64,000 nt of DNA from Ctenosaura bakeri (lineage: Eukaryota; Chordata; Lepidosauria; Squamata; Iguanidae), in assembly GCA_948474755.1 (NCBI GenBank), contig CAOLHI010000951.1:372001-436000 (forward strand). The letters are read 5' to 3'. The position numbers were made by a program, and so were the translations under genes. Below are positions 33,990 through 45,949 of this stretch, piece by piece. A model generated the notes under the pieces. It was not told the origin of the DNA, made no database searches, and saw only the letters and a list, made by a program, of their open reading frames with translations. Every line of letters starts with the position of its first letter. Positions within the stretch are counted from its first letter, which is position 1.

Positions 33990-35060
33990 TGGTTTGTGCT
34001 TAGTGCCAAGGTTCAGCATGTGAGAGGAGCAGGGTGTAAATTGCCTGCCCAGCATTCACATGTCTCTTTGACTGTCTTCACTCAAATGAATCATGCCTAC
34101 TCTTGGCTTCAAGAATTCTGTGGTGTGCTTTTCTTAAGCTTAGGAAGGCCACCCTTCACAAGTCTCAAGAGATTATTGGACAGGGCCATTTTGACAGGTC
34201 TTTGTGACGTTACTGCCGGTGCATGTAAGCTTTACAATGGGATTGGATTGTTGCATATTATAGTGGAGGACTTGAAGGTTTGGCAGCACTTTCTGCAGTC
34301 CTTTATAGAACCCGGTGGTTCTATAGGTTTTGATGTTTGTTTTAGAGGCCACTAGTATACTCAGGCTTGGCCTCAGGAGTGGGCTAGGGCAGGTATGTTA
34401 TCTAATTTGATATTTTTAAGATTTTTTCCCCAATAATTGTGGCAGTCCAGATTTAGGCAGAGGAGTTGGCTAACTCCTCTGTCTATTTCTGGTGTGATAG
34501 CATGGCTGCAGTCCATTGTTAAATCTGTTCTGTGTCTTCTAGGTCACCCAGTATTATGTGCCTTGCTAAGACTTTTGTTTTGCAATGTTTGTGTTATAAC
34601 ATCCTGTTTATGCCACTCCATGCAGCTGGTGTGGATAATGAAATTGCTGAGGCTCCTTCAGGTCCACAGATGGAGTGCTTCAGACACCCTGCCCTGGATT
34701 TCTGTCTTGTTCTGATGCCTGCAGACCTGTGCAGCTTTGGAGGGGTGAGGTTGGTAAAGCCATTGGTCTCTCTCTAGCTCCTAGTACTTAAAGGAGTTAT
34801 CATCAGGCAGGGAGGGAGGAATTTGAGAGTTTCAGGATGAACAATGGGATGAGGGCAGCTTGGCCCATCTTTGTCGACTACATCCTGCATTACAGTAGAA
34901 TGGCTTGGGAGAATAAGCTTCTAGTGGAGTGGTTTGCAGCCTGTGTCACAAGCACTTCTCAGATTTGTTTTTGCTGCAAAGTTAAACACTATCCATGTTT
35001 ACTCATAAGTAAATCCTCCCAGTTTCTATTGGATTGGCTCCCAAGTACATCCAGAAAGGA
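33990..35060 (+). pseudogene. Ngaro-like (DIRS-order) retrotransposon relic: RT end, RNase H and start of recombinase
   Basis: The translated + strand, across frame shifts, resembles a Ngaro-type polyprotein. GRPPFTSLKRLLDRAILTG and DLKVWQHFL (34140-34300) fit the RT thumb and connection. GFDVCFRGH (about 34325-34353), LIFLRFFPI and later AGVDNEIAEA with QMECFR (about 34620-34685) fit the RNase H domain and its end. WENKLLVEWFAACV (about 34897-34940) fits the N-terminal part of the tyrosine recombinase. Stops and frameshifts mean it is dead, and the recombinase catalytic half was not found. It is a different lineage from the DIRS1-like element at 55.4-61.3 kb. The relic lies on the same strand as the gene. 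Confidence 0.6.
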
Positions 35061-36959
35061 CTGCAACCTTTATTAGCTTTCTAATGAGCTAACTGAATTT
35101 TATGCCCCAAATGGAACAGAAAGGTCATTTATATAAACCTAGTTTTTAGGCAAAACAAGTGCTTTTTAACAATTATGATAAAGGATATTCTTCTTTTATC
35201 TTAACATTTTCCATTCAGTTCTTCTGGACTATTTCGTTTGGATAAACAGAAGACTAATATTGCTTAGGTCTGAAGGTATATCTCAAGATACTTCCTTTAC
35301 ATTGGTTTATAATTATGAGAAACTATGTCTAGCTATTCATTTAATTGAAAAAAAAAACTTTAAGGACTGTAAGGTCATCAACAGGAGGTAGGTATGCAGA
35401 AAATTTAGATTGTATCTCTCATTCATCTCTTAATTCTAAAGGCTACAATAAAATTACTTCTTTCTTTTTAACAAACACCTCACTTATAAAAGTAAAGTTA
35501 AATATTGGATGGAAGAATCTGACAAAATGTGTTATGGAAGTACACCAGATACATAAGATTCCTGTTTCTATGACAAGGTAGTTGCTAGCGGAGTGTAACC
35601 AGGATTTGTTTAGATCAGCAATGTCTCAAAGTCTAGGGACAAACTCAGTTCACACACTTTCTCTCACACACTATGCAATGCACACAAACCAATCATTTCC
35701 ACCTTTTGTTTTCCTGCTGTGTCAGGATTTTGCAGCAGCAAACTTATTACTCTGTTCACTTCTGCTATATGCTTCTCTGATGTCTGGATGTATCAGAGCA
35801 ATCTTAAAGTGCCAGCCAAGGACTGCAGGATTTACTGGAAACCTTGCTAGGTTGTTATCTGAGGCACATACGCAAATGGTGCCTTTGGGGATCCAGGTCA
35901 AGAAACACAGCATCCAAAACTCTTGGTTCTTGAGGCCAGAAATCCCACAACTACCTCCTCCTCCCTGACAGTAACACCAAAGTAAATAACTAACAATTTG
36001 CTGCTATTTCATGACACCTGCAATATGCTGCCTGAGGCAGTCATCTTCTTTTCTCTTGTGGTAGGGCCAGATCTGAAGCCTGTTACACCAGTAGATCCTG
36101 CGGTACATCTCTGGCATGAAAGATATGCCAGAATGATTATGCCTAAATAACTAAATTAGTAGTTAACAAATTATTAACTATTTCTTAATTATTAATTAAA
36201 TAATTATAGCTAACTAGCTAATTGAAGTGATATCTAAAGTAGTGTAGGTGGGGGCAGGGCAGAACACACTTGGGCCTCACAAGCCACTGTCATGCACTTG
36301 TTAATAATGTGTGCCAAGCCTGGACTTGGCATGAGGAATACACCTTACAAAGTACAATGGGAATGGAACAACTTAAAATCCAACACCATTTCAGCAAGTA
36401 CTTTACCCACACAACTTATGGTGTAGTTCAGCACCTAGTAACAGCACAGCGCCACCAATATCTGTGAATCTCCCACAGAAAAAAACTTAACTCAGAAGAT
36501 AAGATTTGTGGCATAGTGTTCTTCATCTCTGGCCCTGTGTTCTACACACACTGAACTCACAGATGGGACCTTTGGTGTCAAGGGAAGAAAGGGTACTTTA
36601 CACATAAAGGGAATACTTTGTACATACCACCTATCACCGGAAGGCACGTGTGAACATGAGCATATTGCCACTCCTTCTGTGCTTAGAACCCTAATAGGCA
36701 CTTCATCTTGGGGCTCAAAAGACAACATCCGATCGGAACCCTCACTCTCCTCCAACAACTGAGTGTGCTCAGACCAGAAATGCAAAGTCCTGGGGTGGGA
36801 AGGCTGTAAAAACTGGAAGAAAACAAGAAAAATGGGCCAAAGGCAAAATGGATTATTTTAGATTTATGAATAAAATGTTTAGGACAAAATATTTAAGGCT
36901 TCTCCAAAAATGTTTCTAAAAACTATGTAAGAAGAAGGTTTTTTTTTAGGTAAGACACA
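35061..36959. other. Spacer, nothing recognised
   Basis: ORFs of up to 128 aa (35582-35968, +) and 97 aa show no recognisable similarity. No repeat boundaries could be placed. Confidence 0.4.
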
Positions 36960-37205
36960 GTATCAGATACTTGCATTTATTTGTTTCCTTTTCTTAATTC
37001 TTTTTACACTGAATGTTTGACTTTTTAATTATGTATTTTAATTTTGTTTTTATGTATTTTAACATTGTTTTAATCTTTTTTATTGTTTAATTATATTTTA
37101 ACTTTTGTATTCTATGGGTTTTAACTATGTCTTTTTAATTTTGTAAGTCGCTTTGAGTCCCAACCTGGAAAAGAGTGGGGTATAAAATAATAATAATAGT
37201 AATAA
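36960..37205 (+). mobile_element. L2-like LINE 3' tail
   Basis: An AT-rich 3' UTR ends in TTTGTAAGTCGCTTTGAGTC, then GAGTGGGGTATAAAATAAT and AAT repeats. It is one of the clearest copies of this terminus. Confidence 0.7.
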
Positions 37206-38604
37206 TTTTTATGCAAAGAATATACAGTGTCTGCTTGACATTATGAAGCCTGAGAGAAGACAAAATAATTTTCTTTGTTTTATTACATTGATAGTTTCTT
37301 TTATTTTTTCTTTTCTTTTATTTGGCTTGTTCCTAATAAACTAGCAAAACCAAAGAAGTTTCTTTAAGAGGAAGAGTTTTTTACAGTTCAGGACTGTGCA
37401 GCTCCTGTTCTAACATAAGCAGCAGCAACAACAAAAACAACAAAAAACATAAGAAATAAAATTCAATTTGTAATCATTTTCTCTTTTTTAATTATTTTTA
37501 CTGAATAATAAAAAGAATAACAAAAAACCAACAAGAAAAAGAAATACCACAATAACAATACATAAGACAAAATAATACAAACTATGAAATAACCCACACC
37601 ACAATAAACTAAAACAAAAGAATGCAAAACTTCAAATATCTTACTAAAGTCTGAAATAACGCTCGACTACCTGTAACTAAGAAAGTGGTTCCTGCCCCTG
37701 CCACAGACAGTGAATAGTAATCCAGCCATAACAACTAATCATTAAATCACAAATTAAATTTAAGGTGCATATTTGTGGTCTATTATATATCTTCATAATG
37801 AAGCTAAACTTACAGTATGTAATAGTAATTAATAAATCTAAGTACATTATATATTTGTTGTCTATTATATATCTTCATAATGAATCTAAACTTACATAAT
37901 ATGATAGTAGTTAATAAATCTAAGTACATTATTAACAATTATTCTGACTTAGTTTTAAAAATTGGATTAAAATGTAATAATTAATTAATCATTAGAAACC
38001 TATTTTTATTCAATTTTATATTAAAATTAATAGTTCTTAAAATAATAATTTTCTATATTGTAAGTATTAGTCCTTTTAAAAAAACAAAGAAAATAAAACT
38101 CTTTCCCAGCTATTTTTCTTGCAATAGTAATGAATAATTAAATAAAATTGAACAGTTATTTTTTTAAAAACCTATCTTTCATCATCAGATATCCTCAATC
38201 CCTTCACACCTTTTACTTCTAATAACTCATAATCATAAATCATCTTCATAAACCGTAAATAATTTTCATCATCAGTTCCCCAAAACAAAATCATGTATAA
38301 GTAATCATTAATCATTTACATAAGTCATAAATCATAAACCATTTGCATTAAAAAATCATTTTCTCAACAAAGGGTATTTTCTCAACAAAATGTACTCATG
38401 GTAATGTTATGGCAAATCAAATTATGTGTAATATATGTTTCTCAGATAAGAAACTGACTTTCAGTCTGCAAAGGGTGTCAATGTTGCATTTTTTTCTTCA
38501 GATTCCCCCCGCCCCCAAAGAACGCTGGTTTTTGCCCGGGAAAAAGATGAAAGTTTTCTTTTCCATGGCCTCAGAATTTCCAGAAATTTTACATCTCTTG
38601 CTAG
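37206..38604. other. Strongly AT-rich spacer
   Basis: A/T-dominated sequence with many TAAT/AATAA motifs and an A-rich section of repeated ACAAAA/AATAACAA units at 37420-37620. It contains the duplication at 37769-37930. No genes are seen. Confidence 0.5.
37769..37930. repeat. Tandem duplication, 82-bp period, two units
   Basis: TCTATTATATATCTTCATAA starts at 37779 and again at 37861, with the following AATCTAAGTACATTAT block duplicated as well. The units differ by scattered substitutions and small indels, so the event is old. Confidence 0.85.
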
Positions 38605-38614
38605 GACAGATACC

Positions 38615-38832
38615 AAACACCTGGTGGCACAGTGGTTAAATGCTGACACAGCGACAAGGTTGTGAGTTTGATCCTCCTGGGCTCCAGGTTGACTCAGCCT
38701 TCCATTCTTCCATAGGTTAGTAAAATGAGTACCCAGCTTGTCAGAAGCAATTAGCTAACACTTTGTAAACTCCTTAGAGAGCACTTAGCTGATAAGCAGT
38801 ATAGAAATACACATGCCATTGCTATTGCTACC
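38615..38832 (+). mobile_element. Sauria-type tRNA-derived SINE
   Basis: Begins CTGGTGGCACAGTGGTTAAA (A-box region), then a B-box-like GTTGTGAGTTTGATCC at about 38660. The body is CCAGGTTGACTCAGCCTTCC and TAGTAAAATGAGTACCCAGC, ending in GCTATTGCTA, the tail type known for Sauria SINEs mobilised by Bov-B LINEs. It is moderately decayed. This is one of the best pointers to a squamate source. Confidence 0.8.
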
Positions 38833-41800
38833 ATCTAATACATAGATTACAGAACATATGAGGCTTGTCTTGCACAGATTACACTGGCTGCTAGTTATTT
38901 TTTTCTAGGTCCAATTCAAGATTTAGGTTCTTACAATTTAGGATTAGGGTATGCCTGTGAGTTACAATCTTCTTCAGCAGCCCCAGCCTCAAGAGAAGTT
39001 AGTTTGGTGGGAATATGTGATATGGGGCTCCTCTAGACGCAGTAAATATGTTAGGAGGTTTTGGCATTTGTAAATAACTACCAATAGCCCCCTCCCCCAA
39101 AAAGGAATGGAACAAATTGATTCAGAGAAGACAACAACCCAAAAGAGCTGTACTGCAAGGATTAGTCTGGAAGAGTCCTTGGTCCTTTGGGTGGGAGCAC
39201 CCCAATTATGGGTCTCTCTGCACAAGGAGATCACATTGGCATCATACTTGCCGAGCTTTAGATGGGCTAGGACAGCGACTTTGGCTGACTTTGGATGGGG
39301 AATTTTAAAGATGATTGCTCTTATTCTTATGCTGATTGTTGTTCTGTGGGATTGCTTTTTTATCAACCTTTGGGCAGAAAGGCACTTCATAACTGTTTTA
39401 TAGAGTTAGCAAATTTATCTAAGCTTGATATTGGCAAATTTGCTTATGATTTAAAGGTAGCAACCATCTAGTCATTACCTTTGTTTCTCACCAAGGTCCA
39501 TGTGAAATGGACCAAAAACAGCTCTTATGTGAAAAAGGCTGATATGTGCAGATCAGTCCTGCACATGTCCAAAAAATGGGATGTTAACCTTGGTCAAAAT
39601 ATCAAGTTTGGTCAAAACTGGTTCATAAGATGTATACTAGAATAAGAAATACAGAAATGTTAAGTATGTATTCACAAACTCTCCAAAGTAGTAAATGCAT
39701 GGAACCTTACTACTATCTTTGTTTTTGTCTCATTAGATAATTCAACAAGCTTGGTGAAACTATGACCCAGCAGTTGGATTTGGGTAGCATGACAGACATT
39801 TTAACTTATGGTATGAATACATGTATATAGGTTTCCAGCTCATTTTCAAAGGCTGGACTTGTAAGATCACTTAATAGGTAGTAAATTCAACAGTCCAGTG
39901 AGAGCAAGAGTTAGCAACTGAATCACTGAGTGTGGACTCTGTGGTTCTGTCAGATGTGCAAGGTGAGCAGGAGCGACAATTTTCCTCCTTTGCCATATGT
40001 CCTTCATTCCAGAAGGCTTTTCATCCAGAAGCCCACACAGTAAAGGCCAGACATTTCCTGGGCTGGAAAGAGGGAGTAATTTTCCTTTTGGTCTTCCTGG
40101 CAGCAGGAAGCAGCAGCACTGCCATTCCCACTTCAGACTTGTTCCAGAGCCAGTGGACCTCTTCCTACATGTGGACATTGTGTGGTCTGATTGGTTAGTG
40201 TAGTACCAACCGGAGAAGATTTGAGGATCCACATAAGATTGACAAGGTAAGAAAAATAAAACATTCAGGCTATCAGGACTTTGTGGAGGAGAGGGGTGGG
40301 CTGGTCATCCATCACCTGGATATTTGCTCTTGATAGACAGCCCAGACAGAATATACCTCTCACACTGGGAACAGGATAAGTGGTTTATAGGATCTGGTTT
40401 GGTCTGATGAGATGGTTACAACTTTTATAGGTTGGCAGGAGGTGTTAGCTCCCATCTTCCTTCTAGTTGTGGTGTGTCATGAGGGCTAGGTCCAGGTGGG
40501 AGAAGAAACAGGGCTGGGCCTGTTGGGTTGGGCCTGGCCAAGTGACAGTGAACTGCAGTTTTGCTCATATGTGGATTCCATAACCATTACTTTGGTTGTC
40601 TCCTCTGTTAGTTGGGCCAGAGGGAGGAAAATTCAGGTGAAAATCAGGTTGTTTGATCTGGTATCCAGACCTCATGCCAATCTAACACAAGCTAAAGTTG
40701 TGGCCTCTTTGTTCCCAAGAAAGTTTGTGTTGTGTATCTGGCTCCTGTTTCACAATGTTGACCTAGCTGCTAGAGCAACAAGCATACTTAAGATTGTGAC
40801 ACAAGGTCCTATGTTGTGCAAAATGATAAGGATGCTGTTGTTTATACAATAAAATCCACAGACAGTTTGGGTGAACGGATAGCTCTTTGGTTCTAAGATG
40901 CAAAAAAACCCCTAAACTGAGGCTATAACTCTCCTAAGTACAATTCTAAAATCTATTTTAAATGGCATCAGAATGCAGTGGTTGCTATCAGGAACTTAAA
41001 CAAGAAGGCACTTCTTCATGATGGAATCATGACAGTAATGCATGAGTTGGACGTAGCCCTATTATGCGTCCCAAACTAAGTCAGTAAGGACTAATAGATG
41101 TTTAATATTAAATTATGGTTTTTGAAGCTACATGTAGTAATTGAAGGCCAGATTTTTCTCTCTGTCTTTCTGGCCCAAATCCACAGTAACTCCATCACTG
41201 GCTTTCAGTGAAAATCTTGAGATTTATGATAATGTGAATGACAAGAGGATTTGGCCCTACTGTAGAAATTTATTGGCCTAAGGCCTCAATTAGAATTTCC
41301 CAGTTCAATCTCCACCTAATCTGCCTAAAGCTAATTTATATTCATACAATGAGAACATATCCAAGAATAGTTTCCAATATTCTTGTAACACTTGTGAATG
41401 CCAAAGTAAATCCAGACAATTCCCATGGCCCTTGCAATCATTTTTGATTTCGGGGGTCAGGAAGAAGATGCTCAGCAATCTATTTGGAATGAGTGAAGCA
41501 CTGACTCATTCTTATCCTGGCAAATACTGAGACATTACATGCATGTAGCAAAAAACTTCAATCATCAATTTATGTTCAAATTTAACAATCTTCTGCATAA
41601 TACACTCACAAATTAAATCACAATGTCCATATAACAGAATCACAAAGATTCCTTGGCATATTCTGAGATCAAACAGGCATCCACAATGTTCTCTTTACAC
41701 ACCCACTTCCAATTCAAACAGAATCAGCAACACTGTTGCTTTGTAATTCTTCTAGGTATGTTTGATCCTCTCATAACTCCCTTTAACTTTTCATAACTGG

Positions 41801-43494
41801 AATCAAAGTTGGTCAGTTTTAATATATAGGCACACCTGTTTAAAATGCCTCTGACAAAGAAGTAACTTTTTACAAAGTCTGGTTATGTCTGCCCATCCTC
41901 TTTTCCTCTGTCTATCTGGAAGATCTTTTAGCAGCACCAGCATTGAGAAGATGGTGAAGGAGGACTGGAGAAACATCTACTTTTGGTTCTGGATTGCCGC
42001 AGTATGTCTGTAGGAAGCAATGCAATAAAACTGGAGCTAGGGAAGAGTGGGATTCTACTCTAGCCGAACAGGCAATGTAAACAGCAGCTGTCTCCAAAAT
42101 CCCTTATTATGTGAAAGGCAAATCAGAGAGAAAAAGGGAAAGCAAATAAGCCAGCCTCACCAGCTACCCCTAAATATGTTTTAAATGGCAAAGACCTATA
42201 AATTTGACCACCAAAATAACCACCAAAAATGCAAAATATAAGAAAAGCAGGCTGGTAAAAAATTGCTCTCTGATGAATTTTGGAAGAAGCATTAAATTAA
42301 TCTCTAAAAGATTCAAAATGTTTTTACTTACTTATGCAAAGCTTACCCGACCTGGTTGTTTCATTTCACATGTGCATATTATTAGTTTTGAATAAACAGG
42401 CTGATGAAATGGATTACATTTTGGGGGGGGAGGTGATACAAGAACTATTCTTCCCATGTTATTTTTGCCTCTGCTTCCATCTTTTTTTTTTTTTTTTTTG
42501 GTTAAAGAGGTAACACCCAGGAGCACATCTCCTTCATTAACTGAGATACATCTGTATCCTTTTTTTTTTAACAAAATCAGGATTGTTGCTTGACTGTACT
42601 TATTCCCATGTGCCTTCAAACATTGCTGAAAGATCTTCACTATACATGATACTTGCTTCTGTTTTGTTTTACAGAATGCTGTACCTGATTTGGAATAAGT
42701 ATTTTACTACCAGTTCAGTAGCAGCCTCAGAAGTGGTTATAGGAGAGATTCGTTCAGGACTGAATTGATTTGATTTCAAAATTCTTGACTCTCAAGATGT
42801 TTATGTTTTATCCTAAAATTTAGATTAATAAATATAATGTTTAAACTGACAGCAGTTCTGGCCATTAAGACAGTTGTAACTCAAATGTTCAGGATACAAT
42901 TCAGCAGAATTTACTACTTGGGAAGGCACTTATATGTGCTGGCATGGTAGGAAATCTATTTCTGAGCAAACACATTACTAGATTATATATAATTGCAAAT
43001 AATACAAAGAGTAATAATTCTACTATTTGCTAATCAAATAGCAAATAAATTACCAAACTGTCTCATTAATTCCCACCTCAGCTGCTTACCAAGGGGGAAA
43101 TTTTGGTTTGCTATGTTTTACATGTCTTCTCCTTGAACCATCAGACAATAATATGGAATGATAGGCTTTGTTGTTCAAAAGACCTGGATGGCAAAAGATT
43201 CTTTACCACTATGCTAAAGCCTGATGGATGGATGGGGGGGGGCATACAATACTAGGCCTATTGAAATCTCCTCCACTTCCAAACACATAAGTTTTCTGTC
43301 TGCAAGTACTTTCTGCTCCTCCAGCTTCATCCTGCCATTTTGCTTTCTCAGTTTACACTCACAGAGGCAAAAAATCTTCAAGCAGAGGATAACAAGATGT
43401 CTTAGTAACTTGCTTCCTGTTACCATTACTAATATTGAAGTGTGATGAACGTTCCTCTAGGAGGAAGTGTGATGTTGTGATTTGAGTATTGGAC
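38833..43494. other. Long spacer, no supported gene
   Basis: No host exon could be supported. Overlapping ORFs at 38989-39403 (133 aa minus, 98 aa plus), 39867-40232 (minus) and 40496-40852 (plus) have no recognised domains. A T-rich run lies at 42480-42500. A faint resemblance of 40300-40860 to the SGNH-hydrolase-like end of Ngaro elements was not strong enough to call. Confidence 0.4.
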
Positions 43495-43708
43495 CAGTTG
43501 GCCTGTGTGATGGCTTACTGTTAAATGGGATATCCCCCAGGGTGTATTGTTAGTCAGAAGATATGCATAACAGTGTGTTAAGTACATTAGCAACTCATTG
43601 TATTGTTCCCTGTAGAGGGACCTCCAGAGTTTGGGTGATGTTCATTGGCATATTTTTGAGTCTTGATTTTGATCCCATTTAACAATAGACCATCACACAG
43701 GCCAACTG
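43495..43708. repeat. Inverted repeat with 37-bp arms
   Basis: Arms at 43495-43531 and 43672-43708 are reverse complements with few mismatches (CAGTTGGCCTGTGTGATGG against CATCACACAGGCCAACTG), enclosing about 140 bp. The right arm is followed about 80 bp later by the PLE-type motif at 43780-43885, so both may belong to one element. Confidence 0.8.
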
Positions 43709-43779
43709 GAACGCATGCAAATTACTCCCTCCCACCTGGGGACTACACAAGTATATATACTGTATCTCACTTCCATGCC

Positions 43780-43890
43780 ACCAGATCCTCTGAAGATGCC
43801 AGCCACAGATGCAGGAGAAAATGTCAGGAGAAAATAATAACAGAACAAGGCCTCAAAGCCCGGAAAACCCACAACAACCTAGAAACCTCA
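43780..43890 (+). mobile_element. Penelope-like repeat fragment with decayed hammerhead-like motif
   Basis: CTCTGAAGATGCCAGCCAC and GATGCAGGAGAAAATGTCAG match the repeat in the foldback element at 7498-7709, continuing through GGCCTCAAAGCCCGG and AACCCACAACAACCT. Here the presumed core is mutated (GGAGAAAATGTC where the other copy has GGCGAAACATC). Confidence 0.55.
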
Positions 43891-44924
43891 TTACTTGTAT
43901 ATCACTTAAGTGTGCACAGGATTCAACTGTGGTTGTCCTTGCATACATTTTGCATTTTTAATTCTGAGGGAGTAAATCAGGAATTGTCAAGCCATAAACT
44001 CAAGATTAGTCATTTAGAAGTCAATGAGAGTTGTTTTTCTTTACAGATCCAGTGGTTTGATTGTAGAAACATTAATCCGAATCACACTAAAATGCATAAA
44101 CAAAAACTATAATGAGCCAGATATGAAATTTATATGAAAATATACTTATTTATATACTGTAAGCTAAATTGATCCTTTGCTGGCTTAAAGAGATTAACAG
44201 ATGGCTTGAATATAGCCTGATGTTTTTTGATTATGCCCACATTGGGGGCAGGGAACCAATTCACACTGTTATTGGATATCTCTAGTGGAGAGGTTTCAAT
44301 GTCAGCTGGATCAGCTCTAGGTGATTATGTGCCAGGAACTGCCCTCTCATACAAACTGGAGTGCCTTTGAAAAATCTTAATGAGCTCCAGGCTTTGGGAG
44401 CAAAAATGAAAAATTATGGTCTTTCAACTGGATAATATTGCTTACAAAACAATATAATCAGATAATATTCCTATTCTCTACACAATGTCATATCAGTCTC
44501 TCTACACTCTGACACATATTTAATATCATTTAATTCCCTATTCTGATTTATGGACTATCATACTATGGTCAAGTGGCTTCAGAAATTACAATTCCATTAC
44601 AGTGCCTAAAATTAACAATGGAGTGAGGAGTATGCCTTCCTCCATCATTCTGGAGTGAGATGCCCCACCTTGGTGGAGCACTTCTGATTAAGAAAACTAC
44701 ACCAGCAATTTTTCACTCTTAGTAGTCAAAAATTCTACACAAAAATACACAATCACAACCTTTCAGAATCTTTGTACCTCAACTTGTGCTCCTCAGTTTT
44801 TCATACTCACGGCAAGAAATGTGTAAACTACCATTAAGCTTTATGCATTTTCATAGTGTGGTCATATTTCAGTTCAGGAAATTATAATCCATTTGGATTT
44901 TCACTAGGTACATATCATTGTTTA
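43891..44924. other. Spacer, nothing recognised
   Basis: Only chance ORFs (the largest, 149 aa, overlaps the preceding repeat). Confidence 0.45.
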
Positions 44925-45175
44925 CTGCAAAGTGCTCCTTGTCCTTTATAAATCTGCCTGGAAAACAGAAGTAAAAGCCCATCTCATTTTTATTCTCTGT
45001 ATGCTGAAAGATTTTTGTTTATGCTGTTTTGATTACTGGCTTTTTATTTTCACTTTCATTTTGGATGGTTGCTGCATTATATTCATTCCCCATCTTGGCT
45101 CTTCCCATGGCCTATTCAATTCTGGTTCCTTTTGGCTTCAGCTCTTGTGAAGTAGAAAGACAGGATATAATTATT
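44925..45175 (+). mobile_element. L2-like LINE 3' end, degenerate
   Basis: AT-rich, with GGATGGTTGCTGCATTATAT, and ends TGAAGTAGAAAGACAGGATATAATTATT, which fits the decayed terminal signature. Confidence 0.4.
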
Positions 45176-45274
45176 TTAGCTAATCAGGGTATAATTATAT
45201 TTTAGAAACTATATATTCAGACCCATGGAATTCAACCAACAGGAGTTTAATTCGAGTCAGAGCTCAACACCAAG

Positions 45275-45419
45275 GCAATTTCCACACTATAGTCCTATTA
45301 TTCCGCTTTCAACATCCTATGGAATCCTCAAAGGCGCCTCCCTAAACTGCAAACCCCAGGATTCCACAGGATGTTGAAAGCGGATTAATAGCACTGTAAC
45401 AGGCTAGTGCGGAAACGGC
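45275..45419. mobile_element. MITE family B, copy 4 (145 bp)
   Basis: Ends GCAATTTCCACACT and GTGCGGAAACGGC, with mirrored CAACATCCTATGGAATCCT inside. Flanks CCAAG (45270-45274) and CCAAA (45420-45424) give a 5-bp duplication with one mismatch. It is only about 0.5 kb upstream of the CpG island. Confidence 0.8.
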
Positions 45420-45767
45420 CCAAATCAAGAAGCCAGTTTTTGGAAGAAAGTAAAAGTCAATAAAAACTGAGGATCCCCAGTCCATATGACTTTCCCCCTC
45501 AGATCAGCCTCGTATCGGAGATTTTCACCTCAGAGCTCAGTCACCCACGTGAATAAAAGAAAATAACTTCTGAGTATGTGCAGATGGTGTATCCTTCACG
45601 CTCTTGTTGGGTAACGTATCTTGTTGTAAGCGAGTAGTTGTTTAAAGCTTACACCACCGGGTCAAAAAATCGCCCGGGAGGGGCCTGAGGGTGTTATTCG
45701 GTGGTGCCCAAAATACCTCAGAATCTTGCGGCCTCTTGCCGACTAACAGCTTCTATCCGACTGAAAC

Positions 45768-45873
45768 AAAATTGGCTGCAGCCCGTGCCAAGTAAAACCG
45801 GCTAGTCTTAAAAAAAAAAAAAGCTTTTTTTTTTAAGACTAGCCGGTTACTTGGCACGGGCTGCAGCCAATTT
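45768..45873. repeat. Near-perfect palindrome (hairpin) upstream of the promoter
   Basis: The left arm runs AAATTGGCTGCAGCCCGTGC, then CAAGTA, then ACCGGCTAGTCTTA and an A-run. The right arm is its reverse complement except for a 2-nt difference (GTAAAACC against the reverse of GGTTAC). The centre is A-run / AGCT / T-run with almost no loop. Arms are about 50 bp, and the outer edge continues into a T-run at 45870-45885. It could fold as a long hairpin or cruciform. Its origin is unknown: two tail-to-tail retrocopies, a foldback MITE, or an assembly artefact. Confidence 0.9.
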
Positions 45874-45949
45874 TTTTTTTTTTTAACATCACAGGGTTGG
45901 GATGTTACACATGGCACTGAAAGTAAATAATCCGCTGGGCTGCCAAGGC

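Noticed and set aside
40280..40860. Possible SGNH-hydrolase-like end of a Ngaro element
   Set aside because: Only a faint spacing resemblance around TGATGAGATGGTTACAAC; no conserved motif survives well enough. A frameshift-aware search would decide.
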